39,219 nt of DNA. It comes from Methylococcales bacterium. GTDB lineage: Bacteria > Pseudomonadota > Gammaproteobacteria > JABHGC01. Of the stretch, positions 9,292 through 18,634 are shown piece after piece. The first letter of the stretch is position 1; each line of letters begins with the position of its first letter. A program made the position numbers and the translations under genes. Where the stretch lies: assembly GCA_018672285.1 (NCBI GenBank), contig JABHGC010000120.1:1-39219 (forward strand), in the 5' to 3' direction. Under the pieces are notes generated by a model. That model did no database searches. It saw only the letters and a list, made by a program, of their open reading frames with translations, and had not been told where the DNA came from.

Positions 9292-10257
9292 TTAGTTCCA
9301 AGGGTAAAGCACCTCATCCAACAACATCTGATGATTCACCGTTGTTGATGATTGTTGTATCGCCGTTTGGACTAGCGACAAGCGTGCGTATAATGCTTTT
9401 AAGTCTAGTCGTTTACTACCAGCTTTCAAGTCTGACACGATGTCAGTATTTTCCAATAAGGGTGGCTCATCGACCATCTTTAAACGAATCATGTCCTCAA
9501 CCCAGCTGCGAAGCCAATACAAACAATCAGGAAAATATGTTTTTTGCCATGATTCACTCACGGCCAAAATATTCGCCTGTCCACGAATCAAGCCGATAAA
9601 GTCGGCAAAAACAGCCGTCCGGCGCTCCAAATACCCTGACTCACTGTCTCGAAGGGCTGCCAACGGCGCACCTGAGGTTAAAGACAGTAATGTTTCAGCC
9701 CCATCTACCTGCTGAGCGCCCAACCATTGAAGAGCCTCCTCATGAGGCGGGGGGTTTAAATGGAGCTGCTGACAGCGACTTCGGATCGTTGGCAAGAGCC
9801 GGTTAGGAAAGTCCGTGACCAATATCAACAATGTATCCGCAGTTGGCTCCTCCAGTGTTTTAAGCAAGCTATTGGCTGAAGCGACATTCATACTGTCCGC
9901 CACTTGAATCACGGCAATCTTCATTGATGCAATTTGCGGCGTGAGAATCAAGTGGGCACACAATTTCCGCACCTGATCGATGCGGATTGTTTGGCTCTTA
10001 CCCTCAGGTAGCAATTCATAAAAATCGGGTAATGTATCAGCTGCCAGCAAGTGACAAGTTTTACAGTGACCACATGCACCATGCTCACTTAAATCCAAGC
10101 ACAGTAAAGCTGAGCTCACAAAGCGAGCAAAACCTGCTTTACCAAGACCAGGCAGACCAGATAACAGGTACGCGTGAGCAAGCTTACCCTGCTTATGTTG
10201 CTCCAGCAGGTTTTTCCAAGATGCTTGCAGCCACGGATAAAGAGCCGGCTTATCCAT
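9292..10257 (-). CDS. holB: DNA polymerase III delta' subunit
   Basis: A 321-residue clamp-loader subunit of the replicative polymerase. It has the degenerate phosphate loop GLPGLGK (34-40), four cysteines of the zinc module (Cys53, Cys62, Cys65, Cys68) and the sensor region ANSLLKTLEEP. The SRC motif IRSRCQQL carries the arginine finger used on the neighbouring subunit. As in the family, delta' itself is not expected to hydrolyse ATP. The start overlaps the tmk stop by 8 bases, the classic tmk-holB pairing, which suggests coupled translation. Confidence 0.95.
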   Translation of the reverse strand: MDKPALYPWLQASWKNLLEQHKQGKLAHAYLLSGLPGLGKAGFARFVSSALLCLDLSEHGACGHCKTCHLLAADTLPDFYELLPEGKSQTIRIDQVRKLCAHLILTPQIASMKIAVIQVADSMNVASANSLLKTLEEPTADTLLILVTDFPNRLLPTIRSRCQQLHLNPPPHEEALQWLGAQQVDGAETLLSLTSGAPLAALRDSESGYLERRTAVFADFIGLIRGQANILAVSESWQKTYFPDCLYWLRSWVEDMIRLKMVDEPPLLENTDIVSDLKAGSKRLDLKALYARLSLVQTAIQQSSTTVNHQMLLDEVLYPWN

Positions 10258-10867
10258 TTAATGCAGCCAAAATAGGGGTAATTTGAGCTTTAACAGCTTC
10301 AATTGATTGCGTCGCGTCAACCACATGATAGCGGCCAGGGAATTGTTTTGCGCGATCTAAGTAGGTTGTTCGAACGCTTTCAAAGAAAGACAAATCTTCT
10401 TTCTCGATCCGATCTGGCGCGCTCCGCTTACCAGCTCTTTCGCGGCCTACGGTAATTGGCGCATCAAGAATGATCACACAATCTGGCTTCAGCCCTTGTT
10501 GCACCCATTCTTCCAATACTTCAATCCGAGCCATTGGCACACCACGGCCGCCACCTTGATAAGCATAACTCGCGTCGGTAAAGCGATCTGTCACCACAAA
10601 GCCTTTCTCCAGCCCCGGCTTTATCACTTGGTCGATATGCTGTGCTCGCGCGGCAAACATTAACAAAAGTTCGGTATCCATACACATCTTTTCATCGTCA
10701 TGTGCCAGTAACAAGCTACGAATACGCTCCGCCAACGGGGTACCACCTGGCTCTCTTGTCTTAACAACGTCATGCCCAGCATTGGCAAAGTACGCTGCAA
10801 TAAAAGCCATTTGGGTACTTTTACCAACGCCTTCTGAGCCTTCAATACTAATGAACTTCCCTGCCAT
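10250..10867 (-). CDS. tmk: Thymidylate kinase
   Basis: A 205-residue kinase that phosphorylates dTMP to dTDP for DNA synthesis in the cytoplasm. The phosphate loop is GSEGVGKST (9-17). The dTMP-binding region includes KTREPGGTPLAERIR, the DR(F/Y) motif appears as VTDRFTDASYAYQGGGRG, and an arginine-rich lid follows (RERAGKRSAPDRIEKE). Length is normal for the family. It sits between mltG and holB; the 48-base gap from mltG is one of the longer gaps in this part of the run. Confidence 0.96.
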   Translation of the reverse strand: MAGKFISIEGSEGVGKSTQMAFIAAYFANAGHDVVKTREPGGTPLAERIRSLLLAHDDEKMCMDTELLLMFAARAQHIDQVIKPGLEKGFVVTDRFTDASYAYQGGGRGVPMARIEVLEEWVQQGLKPDCVIILDAPITVGRERAGKRSAPDRIEKEDLSFFESVRTTYLDRAKQFPGRYHVVDATQSIEAVKAQITPILAALNG

Positions 10868-10915
10868 ACTTACGCCCCTTTTGATTCAATCTTGCAGCCA
10901 TACAGAAATTTAATT

Positions 10916-11917
10916 CTATTTTCTTGTCGCCTTTAAAAATGCCTTAACCGCTTTATTATGTGCTTTTAAATTTTTAGAAAAAGTATGACCACCACTTCCT
11001 GTCGCTACAAAATAGAGGTATTGGTGAGACTCTGGATGTACTGTGGCATGTATCGCAGCCTTACTCACCAACGCAATCGGTGTTGGCGGCAAGCCTTTAA
11101 TGACATAGGTGTTATAAGCGGTTGCCTCACGCAAATCTTTTCGCCGGATATTGCCTTTATACCTGTCCCCCATCCCGTAAATAACGGTCGGGTCTGTTTG
11201 CAGGCGCATCCCTTTATTAAGCCGGTTGACAAACACACCTGAAACTCTTGCGCGCTCAACGGCTACCCCAGTTTCTTTTTCAACAATGGAGGCCAATATC
11301 AACGCCTCATCAGCAGACTTTAATGGCAACCCTTCTACTCGGCCAGCCCATTCCTCTTTCAGGACTTTTTGTAGCTGACGATGCGCTCTTAATAAAAATT
11401 GAGCATCCGTCATTCCTTTAGGGAAGTGATAGGTATCAGGGTAGAACTGCCCTTCAAAATGTCCTTTCAAACCGAGTTTAGTCATTATGTCAGCAGGTTT
11501 TAAACCTGCTAATGTATGCGTCAAATGAGGGGATTGATCAATGGCTGCGAGCATCTCTTTCACATTCCAACCATCAATGATCGTCATGGTATAGAGTTTG
11601 ACCTTGCCTTCTACTAACTGTGCCAATACGTCACTTGGTAAACCCGCATTTAAAACATATTCACCGGCTTTTATTTTATGTGCTAACTGCGTCAATTTTG
11701 CCTGCCAGATAAAATATCTCGCAGAACTAATCACACCTTTCTCAACCAAGGCGTTCGCCACATGCTTAATGGTAGCCCCTCGTTCAACGGTAAAGCTGGT
11801 GTTCGCCTTTAGCGCCACTTCAGTTTGTACAAAGTCTTGATACTCCATCCACACCCAAGCGGCTGTAACACTGATACCAATAATGCTTAGCGCAACTAAT
11901 TTATACAGTATTCTCAT
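10916..11917 (-). CDS. mltG: Endolytic murein transglycosylase
   Basis: A 333-residue inner-membrane enzyme that cleaves nascent peptidoglycan strands and sets glycan length. One N-terminal membrane helix (about 5-24) is followed by a LysM-like small domain (SFTVERGATIKHVANAL) and the YceG catalytic domain, with FEGQFYPDTYHFPKG, the catalytic-region EKET (213-216) and LQTDPTVIYGMG. I chose the ATG at 11917 because it forms a 4-base ATGA overlap with the glgX stop. An in-frame GTG four codons earlier (11929) is the alternative. The order mltG-tmk-holB is that of E. coli, but pabC is separated from it here by glgX. Confidence 0.93.
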   Translation of the reverse strand: MRILYKLVALSIIGISVTAAWVWMEYQDFVQTEVALKANTSFTVERGATIKHVANALVEKGVISSARYFIWQAKLTQLAHKIKAGEYVLNAGLPSDVLAQLVEGKVKLYTMTIIDGWNVKEMLAAIDQSPHLTHTLAGLKPADIMTKLGLKGHFEGQFYPDTYHFPKGMTDAQFLLRAHRQLQKVLKEEWAGRVEGLPLKSADEALILASIVEKETGVAVERARVSGVFVNRLNKGMRLQTDPTVIYGMGDRYKGNIRRKDLREATAYNTYVIKGLPPTPIALVSKAAIHATVHPESHQYLYFVATGSGGHTFSKNLKAHNKAVKAFLKATRK

Positions 11918-13965
11918 TTTCTGATGCACACCACAATAGAGCGAGGTTCAACCCGTTTGCTTAGTCGTTTCAATGATTTTTCAGTACCTGGCGCACAACA
12001 ATCTTGGCCACTTTTTTCAGCCGTGTTCACCGCTTCCAGCCAATCACTTGCCTTACCTTCAGGTAATATAAAGTCAATGGGCTCCCAAAAAGCATTGATC
12101 ATGACAAATAAATCGGTGTCGCCTTCACTCTCACCTTTCAGTAAAAACGCTAACGTTTTAGAGTCTTCAGAAAAATCAACAGGCCCTGTTGGCCCATACC
12201 ACATGACATCTTCTCGCCAATAACGACTACGCCCTAATGATGGATGCGCTTTACGGAAGGCAATCATCCCCTGAAAAAAGCTAAATATGTCTTTATTGTC
12301 CGTTAAGTCCTGCCAATTTAACCAAGTAATTTCGTTATCTTGATTATACGGATTATTGTTACCACCTTGAGTGTTCATAAACTCATCACCTGCAACAATC
12401 ATTGGCGTGCCATTAGAGATCATTAACAAACAGGCCATATTCTTGATTTGTTGATGGCGCAAAGCCCACACTTTAGGTGTCGCCTCTTCGTCACCTTCGA
12501 TGCCACAGTTCCAACTGCAATTATCATCGGTACCATCCGTGCCTGCATGACCATTCGCAGCATTATGCTTGTGGTTATATGACACCAGATCACGCATCGT
12601 AAAACCATCGTGAGCGGTGATGAAATTCACACTCTGGAAGGCATGGTAAGCGGCCTCTAGATCATCAGGAAATAAATCTGCGCTGCCATATAGCCGTGTC
12701 ATTAACCCTGAGACGGTTCCACTGCCTTTAATAAACTCTCGAATATCATCTCTGAATTTTCCATTCCACTGATACCACATGGTACCGGGAAAGGATTGCC
12801 CTAACTGGTAAGCAGCAATATCCCATGCTTCTGCAATCAATCTTGTGTTTGCAAAGGGTTTCATATTACTGATGATTGAGATCAACGCAGGATCATCGCT
12901 ATTCACACTACCATCACGGTTACGCGTTAAAATAGAGGCCAAATCAAACCTAAAGCCATCAACGTGCATTTCCTCTACCCAAAACCGCATGCTATCAATG
13001 ACCATTGTACGTACGTTAGGGTCTGCACACTGCAACACATTACCCGTTCCTGCATCATTACAATATAAACGTTCATCTTCTAATAAGATGTAATAGGACT
13101 TGTTATCAATGCCTCGATAACTAAAGGTTGGCCCGGCCTCGTTATCTTCAGTCGTGTGGTTATAAACCACATCCAAAATCACTTCTATACCCGCTTGATG
13201 TAAGGCCTTAACCATATCGCGGAATTCATCCAACTGTTGGTTACCAGGCTCACCACTGGTATAGGAAAGATTTGGAGTAAAAAAGTTAAGGGTCATATAA
13301 CCCCAATAATTCGCTTCTTCGGGGTCAAACTGATGCACAGGCAGCAATTCTACGGCTGTTACACCTAATGCTTTTAAATGGGGGATTTTTTCCACCACAC
13401 CGGCAAATGTCCCTCGGTGTTTTTTCTTAACCTTAGAGGAGGCATCTTTGGTAAAGCCAGCCACATGCATTTCATAAATAATGAGATCATGGGTGTGCCG
13501 CTCAGGCTCAACATCCCCTGACCAATCATAATTATGCGCCACAGGGACTACGCCTAGCGCTGCAAACCCTGCATTAGAGCCACGCTCTTTATGCTTTTCA
13601 CGACTAAATTCAGGCGGGAAATAGACCCCCTTTGCATAAGGGTCTAGTAAATATTTTTCAGGATCAAAGCGGTGACCCTGCTCTGGTTCAAAAGGGCCAT
13701 CCACCTGGTAGGCATAATAATCAGCTGACTTCATTGCTTTTAACGGCACCATGATGTGCCAAACACTACCCGTTTTATTGAGCAAGTGATCTAATGTAAA
13801 TGAGGCGATTGGAGTAGCCGGTGACGACTTAGAAAATAAAACCAATGTCACGCCTGTTGCGTGCTTAGAGAATAAAGCAAAATTAAATTGCTGCTGTGCC
13901 TCTAGCCAAGTTGCCCCTAACGGTTTTGGTGCGCCTTCGCGCAAAGTCCAACGATTGATTAGCAT
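11914..13965 (-). CDS. glgX: Glycogen debranching enzyme, GlgX type
   Basis: A 683-residue GH13 subfamily enzyme that hydrolyses alpha-1,6 branches of glycogen or limit dextrins. An N-terminal CBM48-like domain (about 10-110) precedes the TIM barrel. Conserved GH13 regions are visible: DVVYNHT (265-271), GFRFDLAS with the nucleophile Asp341, LIAEAWD with the acid Glu379, and FITAHDGF with the third acidic residue. The C-terminal beta domain ends near residue 683. No other glycogen gene is seen in the window. It sits inside the housekeeping run between pabC and mltG, overlapping mltG by 4 bases. A 61-base gap precedes it, containing a -10-like TATAAA on the minus strand, so it may have its own promoter. 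Confidence 0.93.
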   Translation of the reverse strand: MLINRWTLREGAPKPLGATWLEAQQQFNFALFSKHATGVTLVLFSKSSPATPIASFTLDHLLNKTGSVWHIMVPLKAMKSADYYAYQVDGPFEPEQGHRFDPEKYLLDPYAKGVYFPPEFSREKHKERGSNAGFAALGVVPVAHNYDWSGDVEPERHTHDLIIYEMHVAGFTKDASSKVKKKHRGTFAGVVEKIPHLKALGVTAVELLPVHQFDPEEANYWGYMTLNFFTPNLSYTSGEPGNQQLDEFRDMVKALHQAGIEVILDVVYNHTTEDNEAGPTFSYRGIDNKSYYILLEDERLYCNDAGTGNVLQCADPNVRTMVIDSMRFWVEEMHVDGFRFDLASILTRNRDGSVNSDDPALISIISNMKPFANTRLIAEAWDIAAYQLGQSFPGTMWYQWNGKFRDDIREFIKGSGTVSGLMTRLYGSADLFPDDLEAAYHAFQSVNFITAHDGFTMRDLVSYNHKHNAANGHAGTDGTDDNCSWNCGIEGDEEATPKVWALRHQQIKNMACLLMISNGTPMIVAGDEFMNTQGGNNNPYNQDNEITWLNWQDLTDNKDIFSFFQGMIAFRKAHPSLGRSRYWREDVMWYGPTGPVDFSEDSKTLAFLLKGESEGDTDLFVMINAFWEPIDFILPEGKASDWLEAVNTAEKSGQDCCAPGTEKSLKRLSKRVEPRSIVVCIRK

Positions 13966-14026
13966 TGATTACCACTCTTTATAATGATGACTAAAAACCC
14001 ATAAAATAACTGGCCCTTCATACTAT

Positions 14027-14878
14027 TTAAGCACGACTACAGCCAAGTTTTAGGTTTAATTGTTCTTGTTGTTGTTTTTGTAGAATCGCGGCATTCATCA
14101 CCGCTAAACACGGCGCCTTTTGAGGCCGCCACTCCCCCCATTCTGTCACTGATCTCAGCCCCATCAAACTATTACAAATAAATATCGCATCGGCCTCAAG
14201 CATTTCCTTTGGTTTAAATGCCGTTTCAACAACCTCTAAGCCACACTCTGGTGCTGACTCCATCACAATGCCTCGCATAATGCCAGCAACGCCACTAAAT
14301 GCCAGAGAAGGCGTTATCAGCGTTGCGCCCTTCTGGTAAAAAACATTACTCATAATGCCTTCAACCACAAGCCCCTCTGTATCTAACATCAACCCTTCAA
14401 AACACCCCTCCGGTAAAGACCTTTTAGCGAGGACTTGCTCTAACCGGTTTAAGTGCTTCAAGCCGGCCAATAATGGCTGGCGTGAAAGGCGTACCGGTGA
14501 GGTGCTTAAAGCCACAGAATTTTTATCTGGCACATCAATGCTTTCATAGCTGAGGCAATGCAACCCCCCTTCAGTCACATCACGGCCATAGCCTCGACCT
14601 GTAATGCCGGCTGTTACAATCAACTTGACTACCGCACGAACATCAATGGGTAACACTTGACTCAGATGCTCAATAACCCCACTTAGAGCTGGCATTTGCA
14701 GCCCTAAACGCTGACATCCAAGCTCAAGCCGATCTAGATGTCTTTGCCAAAACTGTAACCCCCCTCCCTCAAAAAGGATGGTTTCAAAGAGGCCGTCACC
14801 ATAATGAAAACCTCGATCCTGCAAAATCGGCGAAGAAATCGCCTCTCCGCCAGACCACATTGCGATCACAGCAGACAT
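14027..14878 (-). CDS. pabC: Aminodeoxychorismate lyase
   Basis: A 283-residue fold-type IV PLP enzyme that converts 4-amino-4-deoxychorismate to p-aminobenzoate and pyruvate in folate synthesis. Recognisable parts are DRGFHYGDGLFETI near the start, the catalytic-lysine segment GLKHLNRLEQVLAKR, and the PLP phosphate-binding stretch of the type GIMSNVFY. Length fits PabC better than the longer branched-chain aminotransferases. The start lies inside the end of pabB, overlapping by 13 bases, so the enzymes of two successive steps are co-expressed. Confidence 0.93.
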   Translation of the reverse strand: MSAVIAMWSGGEAISSPILQDRGFHYGDGLFETILFEGGGLQFWQRHLDRLELGCQRLGLQMPALSGVIEHLSQVLPIDVRAVVKLIVTAGITGRGYGRDVTEGGLHCLSYESIDVPDKNSVALSTSPVRLSRQPLLAGLKHLNRLEQVLAKRSLPEGCFEGLMLDTEGLVVEGIMSNVFYQKGATLITPSLAFSGVAGIMRGIVMESAPECGLEVVETAFKPKEMLEADAIFICNSLMGLRSVTEWGEWRPQKAPCLAVMNAAILQKQQQEQLNLKLGCSRA

Positions 14879-16215
14879 CGAATCAAACCTTTTGCCTTCG
14901 CTCGGGTCTCAGCCAGCTCTTTTTGGGCGTCAGAGTCTGCCACAATACCAGCGCCAGCCCTAAAATAGAGCTTTTGCTCGCTCACCTCAATACTGCGAAT
15001 TAAAATATTGGTATCCATCTGACCATCGTGATTGATGTATCCCATAGAGCCAGTATAAGCGCCTCGCAGCTCTCCCTCTAACTCCGAGATAATTTCCATA
15101 CAACGCACTTTCGGACAACCTGTAATTGTGCCGCCAGGAAAGGTTGCGGCAATGACGTCGCTTGGCGTTACCTCAGCTTTCAAATCACCACAGACGTTAG
15201 ACACAATATGGTGAACATGGGTATACGTTTCTACAGTCATCAGCTCATCAACGGTTACACTGCCTGGTACACATACCCGCCCAAGGTCATTCCGCTCAAG
15301 ATCAATTAACATAATATGTTCAGCACGCTCTTTTGGATGGGCTAACAGCTTGGCTGCCAACGCCACATCCTCAACTTCATTACTAGACCTTGGGTGAGTG
15401 CCTGCAATTGGGCGTGTTGAAACAACCCCCTCCGCCACACTGACCAAACGTTCAGGCGAAGAGCTACAAATGGTATGTTCACCAAACTTGGCTAAACCGG
15501 CAAAAGGAGATGGGTTTGATTGACGTAATGCCCTATAGACATCCACAGCTTCTACCCCAGGTTTTAGGTCCCCCTCCCAAAGCCGTGACAAATTGACCTG
15601 AAACACATCGCCGTCTTTAATGTATTTTTTGATCTCTGCCACACCCAATAAAAATTTATCATCAGGCTCTTCCTTCAGCACAGAGACTAAAGGGCTTAAT
15701 GGCTCAGAAACAGGTTGCGGCCTGTTTTCCACATCTGCCTGCATGCCCGCTAATAAGGACTCAAACCCTTCTTCCACCCCTATCATCATTTCCCCGCTAT
15801 CGTGATCATAAATCATCGCAGCAGGAATACGAGTTGCAACAGCAAGTGGTGTTGTTCGAGATGAAGCAGGTAACCTTAAGCAAGGTTCTATTTCACTGGC
15901 AAAATCATAACTAAAGAAAACGAACCAGCCCCCTGAAAATGGGCGTGAAGTATCTTGTGGCGTATTAGCTTGCGATGCTTCAAGCCAGTGATGTTGCAAT
16001 AACGACAAAAAATCACCTTGAATAGGCTTATTATTCAGCGTTAAACCAGCAGACAAATCTAGTTGGAGTACATCTTGAGGGAAAGCAAAAAGAATATCAT
16101 AACGTGCCTGCTTAGGACCGGCAGCCACACTTTCGAGTAGGTAGGGATAACGTTCAGGGTACAACTGATGAAGCAAAGCAAAGTCTACTGGAGATTTTGC
16201 TTTGCTGTATTTCAT
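14866..16215 (-). CDS. pabB: Aminodeoxychorismate synthase component I
   Basis: A 449-residue chorismate-binding enzyme. With an amidotransferase (PabA/TrpG, not in the window) it should make 4-amino-4-deoxychorismate. The N-terminal domain has PYLLES (24-29). The catalytic domain shows GDVFQVNLSRLW, PSPFAG, SSSPERL, the Mg-binding region LIDLERNDLGR and GCPKVRCMEII. The motif at 269-273 reads PIAGT, with Ala271 where E. coli PabB has the nucleophilic Lys274 (PIKGT) and where TrpE has Ala. Overlap with pabC favours PabB over TrpE, but the residue leaves some doubt. Its ATG overlaps the fabF stop by one base. Confidence 0.87.
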   Translation of the reverse strand: MKYSKAKSPVDFALLHQLYPERYPYLLESVAAGPKQARYDILFAFPQDVLQLDLSAGLTLNNKPIQGDFLSLLQHHWLEASQANTPQDTSRPFSGGWFVFFSYDFASEIEPCLRLPASSRTTPLAVATRIPAAMIYDHDSGEMMIGVEEGFESLLAGMQADVENRPQPVSEPLSPLVSVLKEEPDDKFLLGVAEIKKYIKDGDVFQVNLSRLWEGDLKPGVEAVDVYRALRQSNPSPFAGLAKFGEHTICSSSPERLVSVAEGVVSTRPIAGTHPRSSNEVEDVALAAKLLAHPKERAEHIMLIDLERNDLGRVCVPGSVTVDELMTVETYTHVHHIVSNVCGDLKAEVTPSDVIAATFPGGTITGCPKVRCMEIISELEGELRGAYTGSMGYINHDGQMDTNILIRSIEVSEQKLYFRAGAGIVADSDAQKELAETRAKAKGLIRCLL

Positions 16216-17459
16216 TAAACCTTTTTCAGGATGATCGTACCGTTAGTACCACCAAAACCAAACGAATTAGAAACCACGATATCCATCTTCATCTGGCGCG
16301 CATCACCAGGCACAAAGTCCAAGTCACACTCAGGATCAGGATTGGTTAAATTAATCGTTGCAGGTGCCACTTGATCACGAATAGACAGCGCAGCAAATAC
16401 AGCCTCTGCACCACCAGCCGCTCCTAACATGTGACCCGTCATAGATTTTGTTGAACTGATCGCAATTTGTTTCGCATACTGACCAAAGCTCAGTTTTAAT
16501 GCTTGCGTTTCAGCCACATCACCCGCATTTGTTGACGTGCCGTGAGCATTCACATAATCCACTTGCTCAGCGTTGATACCCGCATCTTTAAAGGCGGTAT
16601 TCATACATCTTGCAGCACCTTCACCCCCTTTAGAGGGTGACGTAATGTGGTAAGCATCCGCACTCATACCAAAGCCTACAACTTCAGCATAAATATCAGC
16701 ACCTCGTGCTTTGGCCATCTCATACTCTTCCAAAACAACCACACCTGCACCATCACTTAATACAAAGCCGTCTCGGTCTTTATCCCAAGGACGACTAGCA
16801 ATAGTTGGGTCATCATTTCGAGTAGACAGCGCTTTAGCAGCAGCAAAACCACCTAAGCCTGTTTCTGACGTACATTTTTCAGCACCACCGGCAATCATTG
16901 CATCTGCATCACCAAAAGCAATCATGCGAGCTGCCTGACCGATACTGTGGGTACCTGTAGTACACGCAGTAGCAATCGCAATATTAGGTCCTTTCAAACC
17001 ATATTTGATAGACAGGTTACCTGAAATCATATTGATGATATTACCAGGTACAAAGAAAGGGGAAATTTTTCGTGGGCCGCCACCTAAATACGCATTATGG
17101 CCTGCTTCAATCCCACTAATACCACCAATACCTGAACCAATGGCAACCCCTATTCGTTCTGCATTTTCTTCGGTAACTTCAAGACCGGCATCTTCCATTG
17201 CCTGACAACCAGCAGCAATACCGTAATGGATAAACGGATCCATTCTTCGAGCGTCTTTTTTTGAAATATACTGAGAAATATCAAAATCGAGGATGGCACC
17301 ACCGAATTGAGTTGTATAACGTTCGATTCCTTCGATATTTGTCAAAGGTTTGATCCCACTCTTGCCTGCAAGAATGCTATCCCAAGAATCTTTTACATTT
17401 AAACCGACAGGTGACACTACACCTAGCCCGGTGATCACTACACGACGACCTTCAGACAA
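16215..17459 (-). CDS. fabF: 3-oxoacyl-ACP synthase II
   Basis: A 414-residue elongating condensing enzyme of type II fatty acid synthesis. It adds malonyl-ACP units to acyl-ACP. The thiolase-fold motifs are intact: Cys166 in [12 protein letters not shown], the first active-site His in [11 protein letters not shown], and the second in [14 protein letters not shown] glycine-rich FGFGGTNG lies at the C-terminus. The start is a TTG giving [13 protein letters not shown]; no upstream in-frame ATG exists before the 13-pair hairpin, and GGGG lies about 6 bases before it. fabF follows acpP after an 87-base gap holding that hairpin, and couples to pabB. Confidence 0.96.
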   Translation of the reverse strand: MSEGRRVVITGLGVVSPVGLNVKDSWDSILAGKSGIKPLTNIEGIERYTTQFGGAILDFDISQYISKKDARRMDPFIHYGIAAGCQAMEDAGLEVTEENAERIGVAIGSGIGGISGIEAGHNAYLGGGPRKISPFFVPGNIINMISGNLSIKYGLKGPNIAIATACTTGTHSIGQAARMIAFGDADAMIAGGAEKCTSETGLGGFAAAKALSTRNDDPTIASRPWDKDRDGFVLSDGAGVVVLEEYEMAKARGADIYAEVVGFGMSADAYHITSPSKGGEGAARCMNTAFKDAGINAEQVDYVNAHGTSTNAGDVAETQALKLSFGQYAKQIAISSTKSMTGHMLGAAGGAEAVFAALSIRDQVAPATINLTNPDPECDLDFVPGDARQMKMDIVVSNSFGFGGTNGTIILKKV

Positions 17460-17492
17460 AGTACTGCCCCAATTTGGATGGATAAAATCAAT

Positions 17493-17524
17493 AAATGAGC
17501 GATTACAGTGTAATCAGCTCATTT
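17493..17524 (-). terminator. Hairpin between acpP and fabF (attenuator-like)
   Basis: AAATGAGC pairs with GCTCATTT (8 pairs), extended inward by GATTA/TAATC with one bulged base and a 5-base loop. On the minus strand it is followed by TATTGATTTTATC, a weak U-rich tract. It would allow more acpP than fabF transcript, either by partial termination or by blocking 3' decay of acpP mRNA. Confidence 0.6.
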
Positions 17525-17546
17525 TAAGCAAATACAAAACTTAACC

Positions 17547-17780
17547 TTATAGGTTAGAGTTTACGTAGTCGATTGCTTGTTGGACAGTCGTGATTTTTTC
17601 AGCATCTTCATCAGGAATTTCAGTATCAAATTCTTCTTCTAATGCCATTACAAGCTCAACAGTATCTAAAGAATCAGCACCTAAATCATCAACAAAAGAA
17701 GCTTCGTTAGACACTTCGCTAGCACTTACACTCAATTGCTCTACAACGACAGCTTTTACTCGTTCTTCAATGCTACTCAT
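17547..17780 (-). CDS. acpP: Acyl carrier protein
   Basis: A 77-residue acidic carrier that holds acyl chains on 4'-phosphopantetheine. The attachment serine is Ser37 in [20 protein letters not shown]. Sequence and length are typical. A GGAG site lies about 10 bases before the ATG. It stands between fabG (119-base gap upstream, room for its own promoter) and fabF (hairpin downstream). That fits the separate high expression usual for acpP. Confidence 0.98.
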   Translation of the reverse strand: MSSIEERVKAVVVEQLSVSASEVSNEASFVDDLGADSLDTVELVMALEEEFDTEIPDEDAEKITTVQQAIDYVNSNL

Positions 17781-17899
17781 TTTTTTTAAATCTCCAATTT
17801 AAATACGGCAAACTTTGCGCGCACATTTTAGTAGTTATTACTCAAAGAGAAAAGTATTAATTTCTCCTAATCTAAATCTTTTACCATCCAGCCTTAACC

Positions 17900-18634
17900 T
17901 TAGCTCATAAACATGCCACCGTTTACATGAATTGTTTCACCGGTAATATAACGAGCTTGTTTAGAGGCTAAAAAAGAAACCGCTGATGCAATATCCTCTG
18001 GCTCACCAAGTGCTTGCAAAGGTATTTGTCCAACCAATGCCTGCCTCTGTTCATCAGGTAAAGCCTTTGTCATATCGGTGTCAATAAACCCTGGCGCAAC
18101 CACATTAACGGTAACACCACGAGACCCAATCTCACGTGCTAAAGATTTGCTAAAACCGATAATTCCAGCTTTTGCAGCGGCATAGTTTGCCTGCCCAGGG
18201 TTGCCTGTAACACCAACAACTGAGGCAATACTAATAATTCGCCCTGACTTAGCCTTCATCATGCCGCGCATACACGCCTTCGACATCCGGTACACAGAAG
18301 ACAAGTTGGTATTAATAATCGCATCCCAATCATCTTCTTTTAAGCGCATTAACAAATTATCTCGCGTAATACCGGCATTGTTCACTAAAACAACCGGAAC
18401 GCCAATCTCTTTTGACACACCTTTGACAAACGCTTCTACTTCAGCAGCCTGACTCACATCAAGCGCCATGCCCTTACCGTTATCTGCAAGGTATGCTGAT
18501 ATTGCCTCCGCACCAGAGTCAGTTGTCGCCGTACCTACCACAAAAAAACCATCCTCAGCCAATTGTACTGCGATGGCCTTACCAATACCGCGACTGGCCC
18601 CGGTTACAATGGCGATTGCTTTACTGTCTGTCAT
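17900..18634 (-). CDS. fabG: 3-oxoacyl-ACP reductase
   Basis: A 244-residue short-chain dehydrogenase that reduces 3-ketoacyl-ACP with NADPH. The nucleotide loop is GASRGIG (12-18), followed by NNAGITRDNLLMRLKEDDW. The catalytic residues are the Ser of SIASVVG and the Tyr and Lys of NYAAAKAG. The C-terminal GETIHVNGGMFM is typical. The start overlaps the fabD stop by four bases (ATGA), showing translational coupling. Confidence 0.97.
   Translation of the reverse strand: MTDSKAIAIVTGASRGIGKAIAVQLAEDGFFVVGTATTDSGAEAISAYLADNGKGMALDVSQAAEVEAFVKGVSKEIGVPVVLVNNAGITRDNLLMRLKEDDWDAIINTNLSSVYRMSKACMRGMMKAKSGRIISIASVVGVTGNPGQANYAAAKAGIIGFSKSLAREIGSRGVTVNVVAPGFIDTDMTKALPDEQRQALVGQIPLQALGEPEDIASAVSFLASKQARYITGETIHVNGGMFMS

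Noticed and set aside
11918..11929. GTG start for mltG, four codons upstream
   Set aside because: The ATG at 11917 makes a standard ATGA overlap with glgX and leads directly into the membrane helix; GTG remains possible.
14866..16215. Reading this gene as trpE
   Set aside because: It overlaps pabC and lies in the fab/pab run with no trp genes near; the PIAGT motif alone is not decisive.
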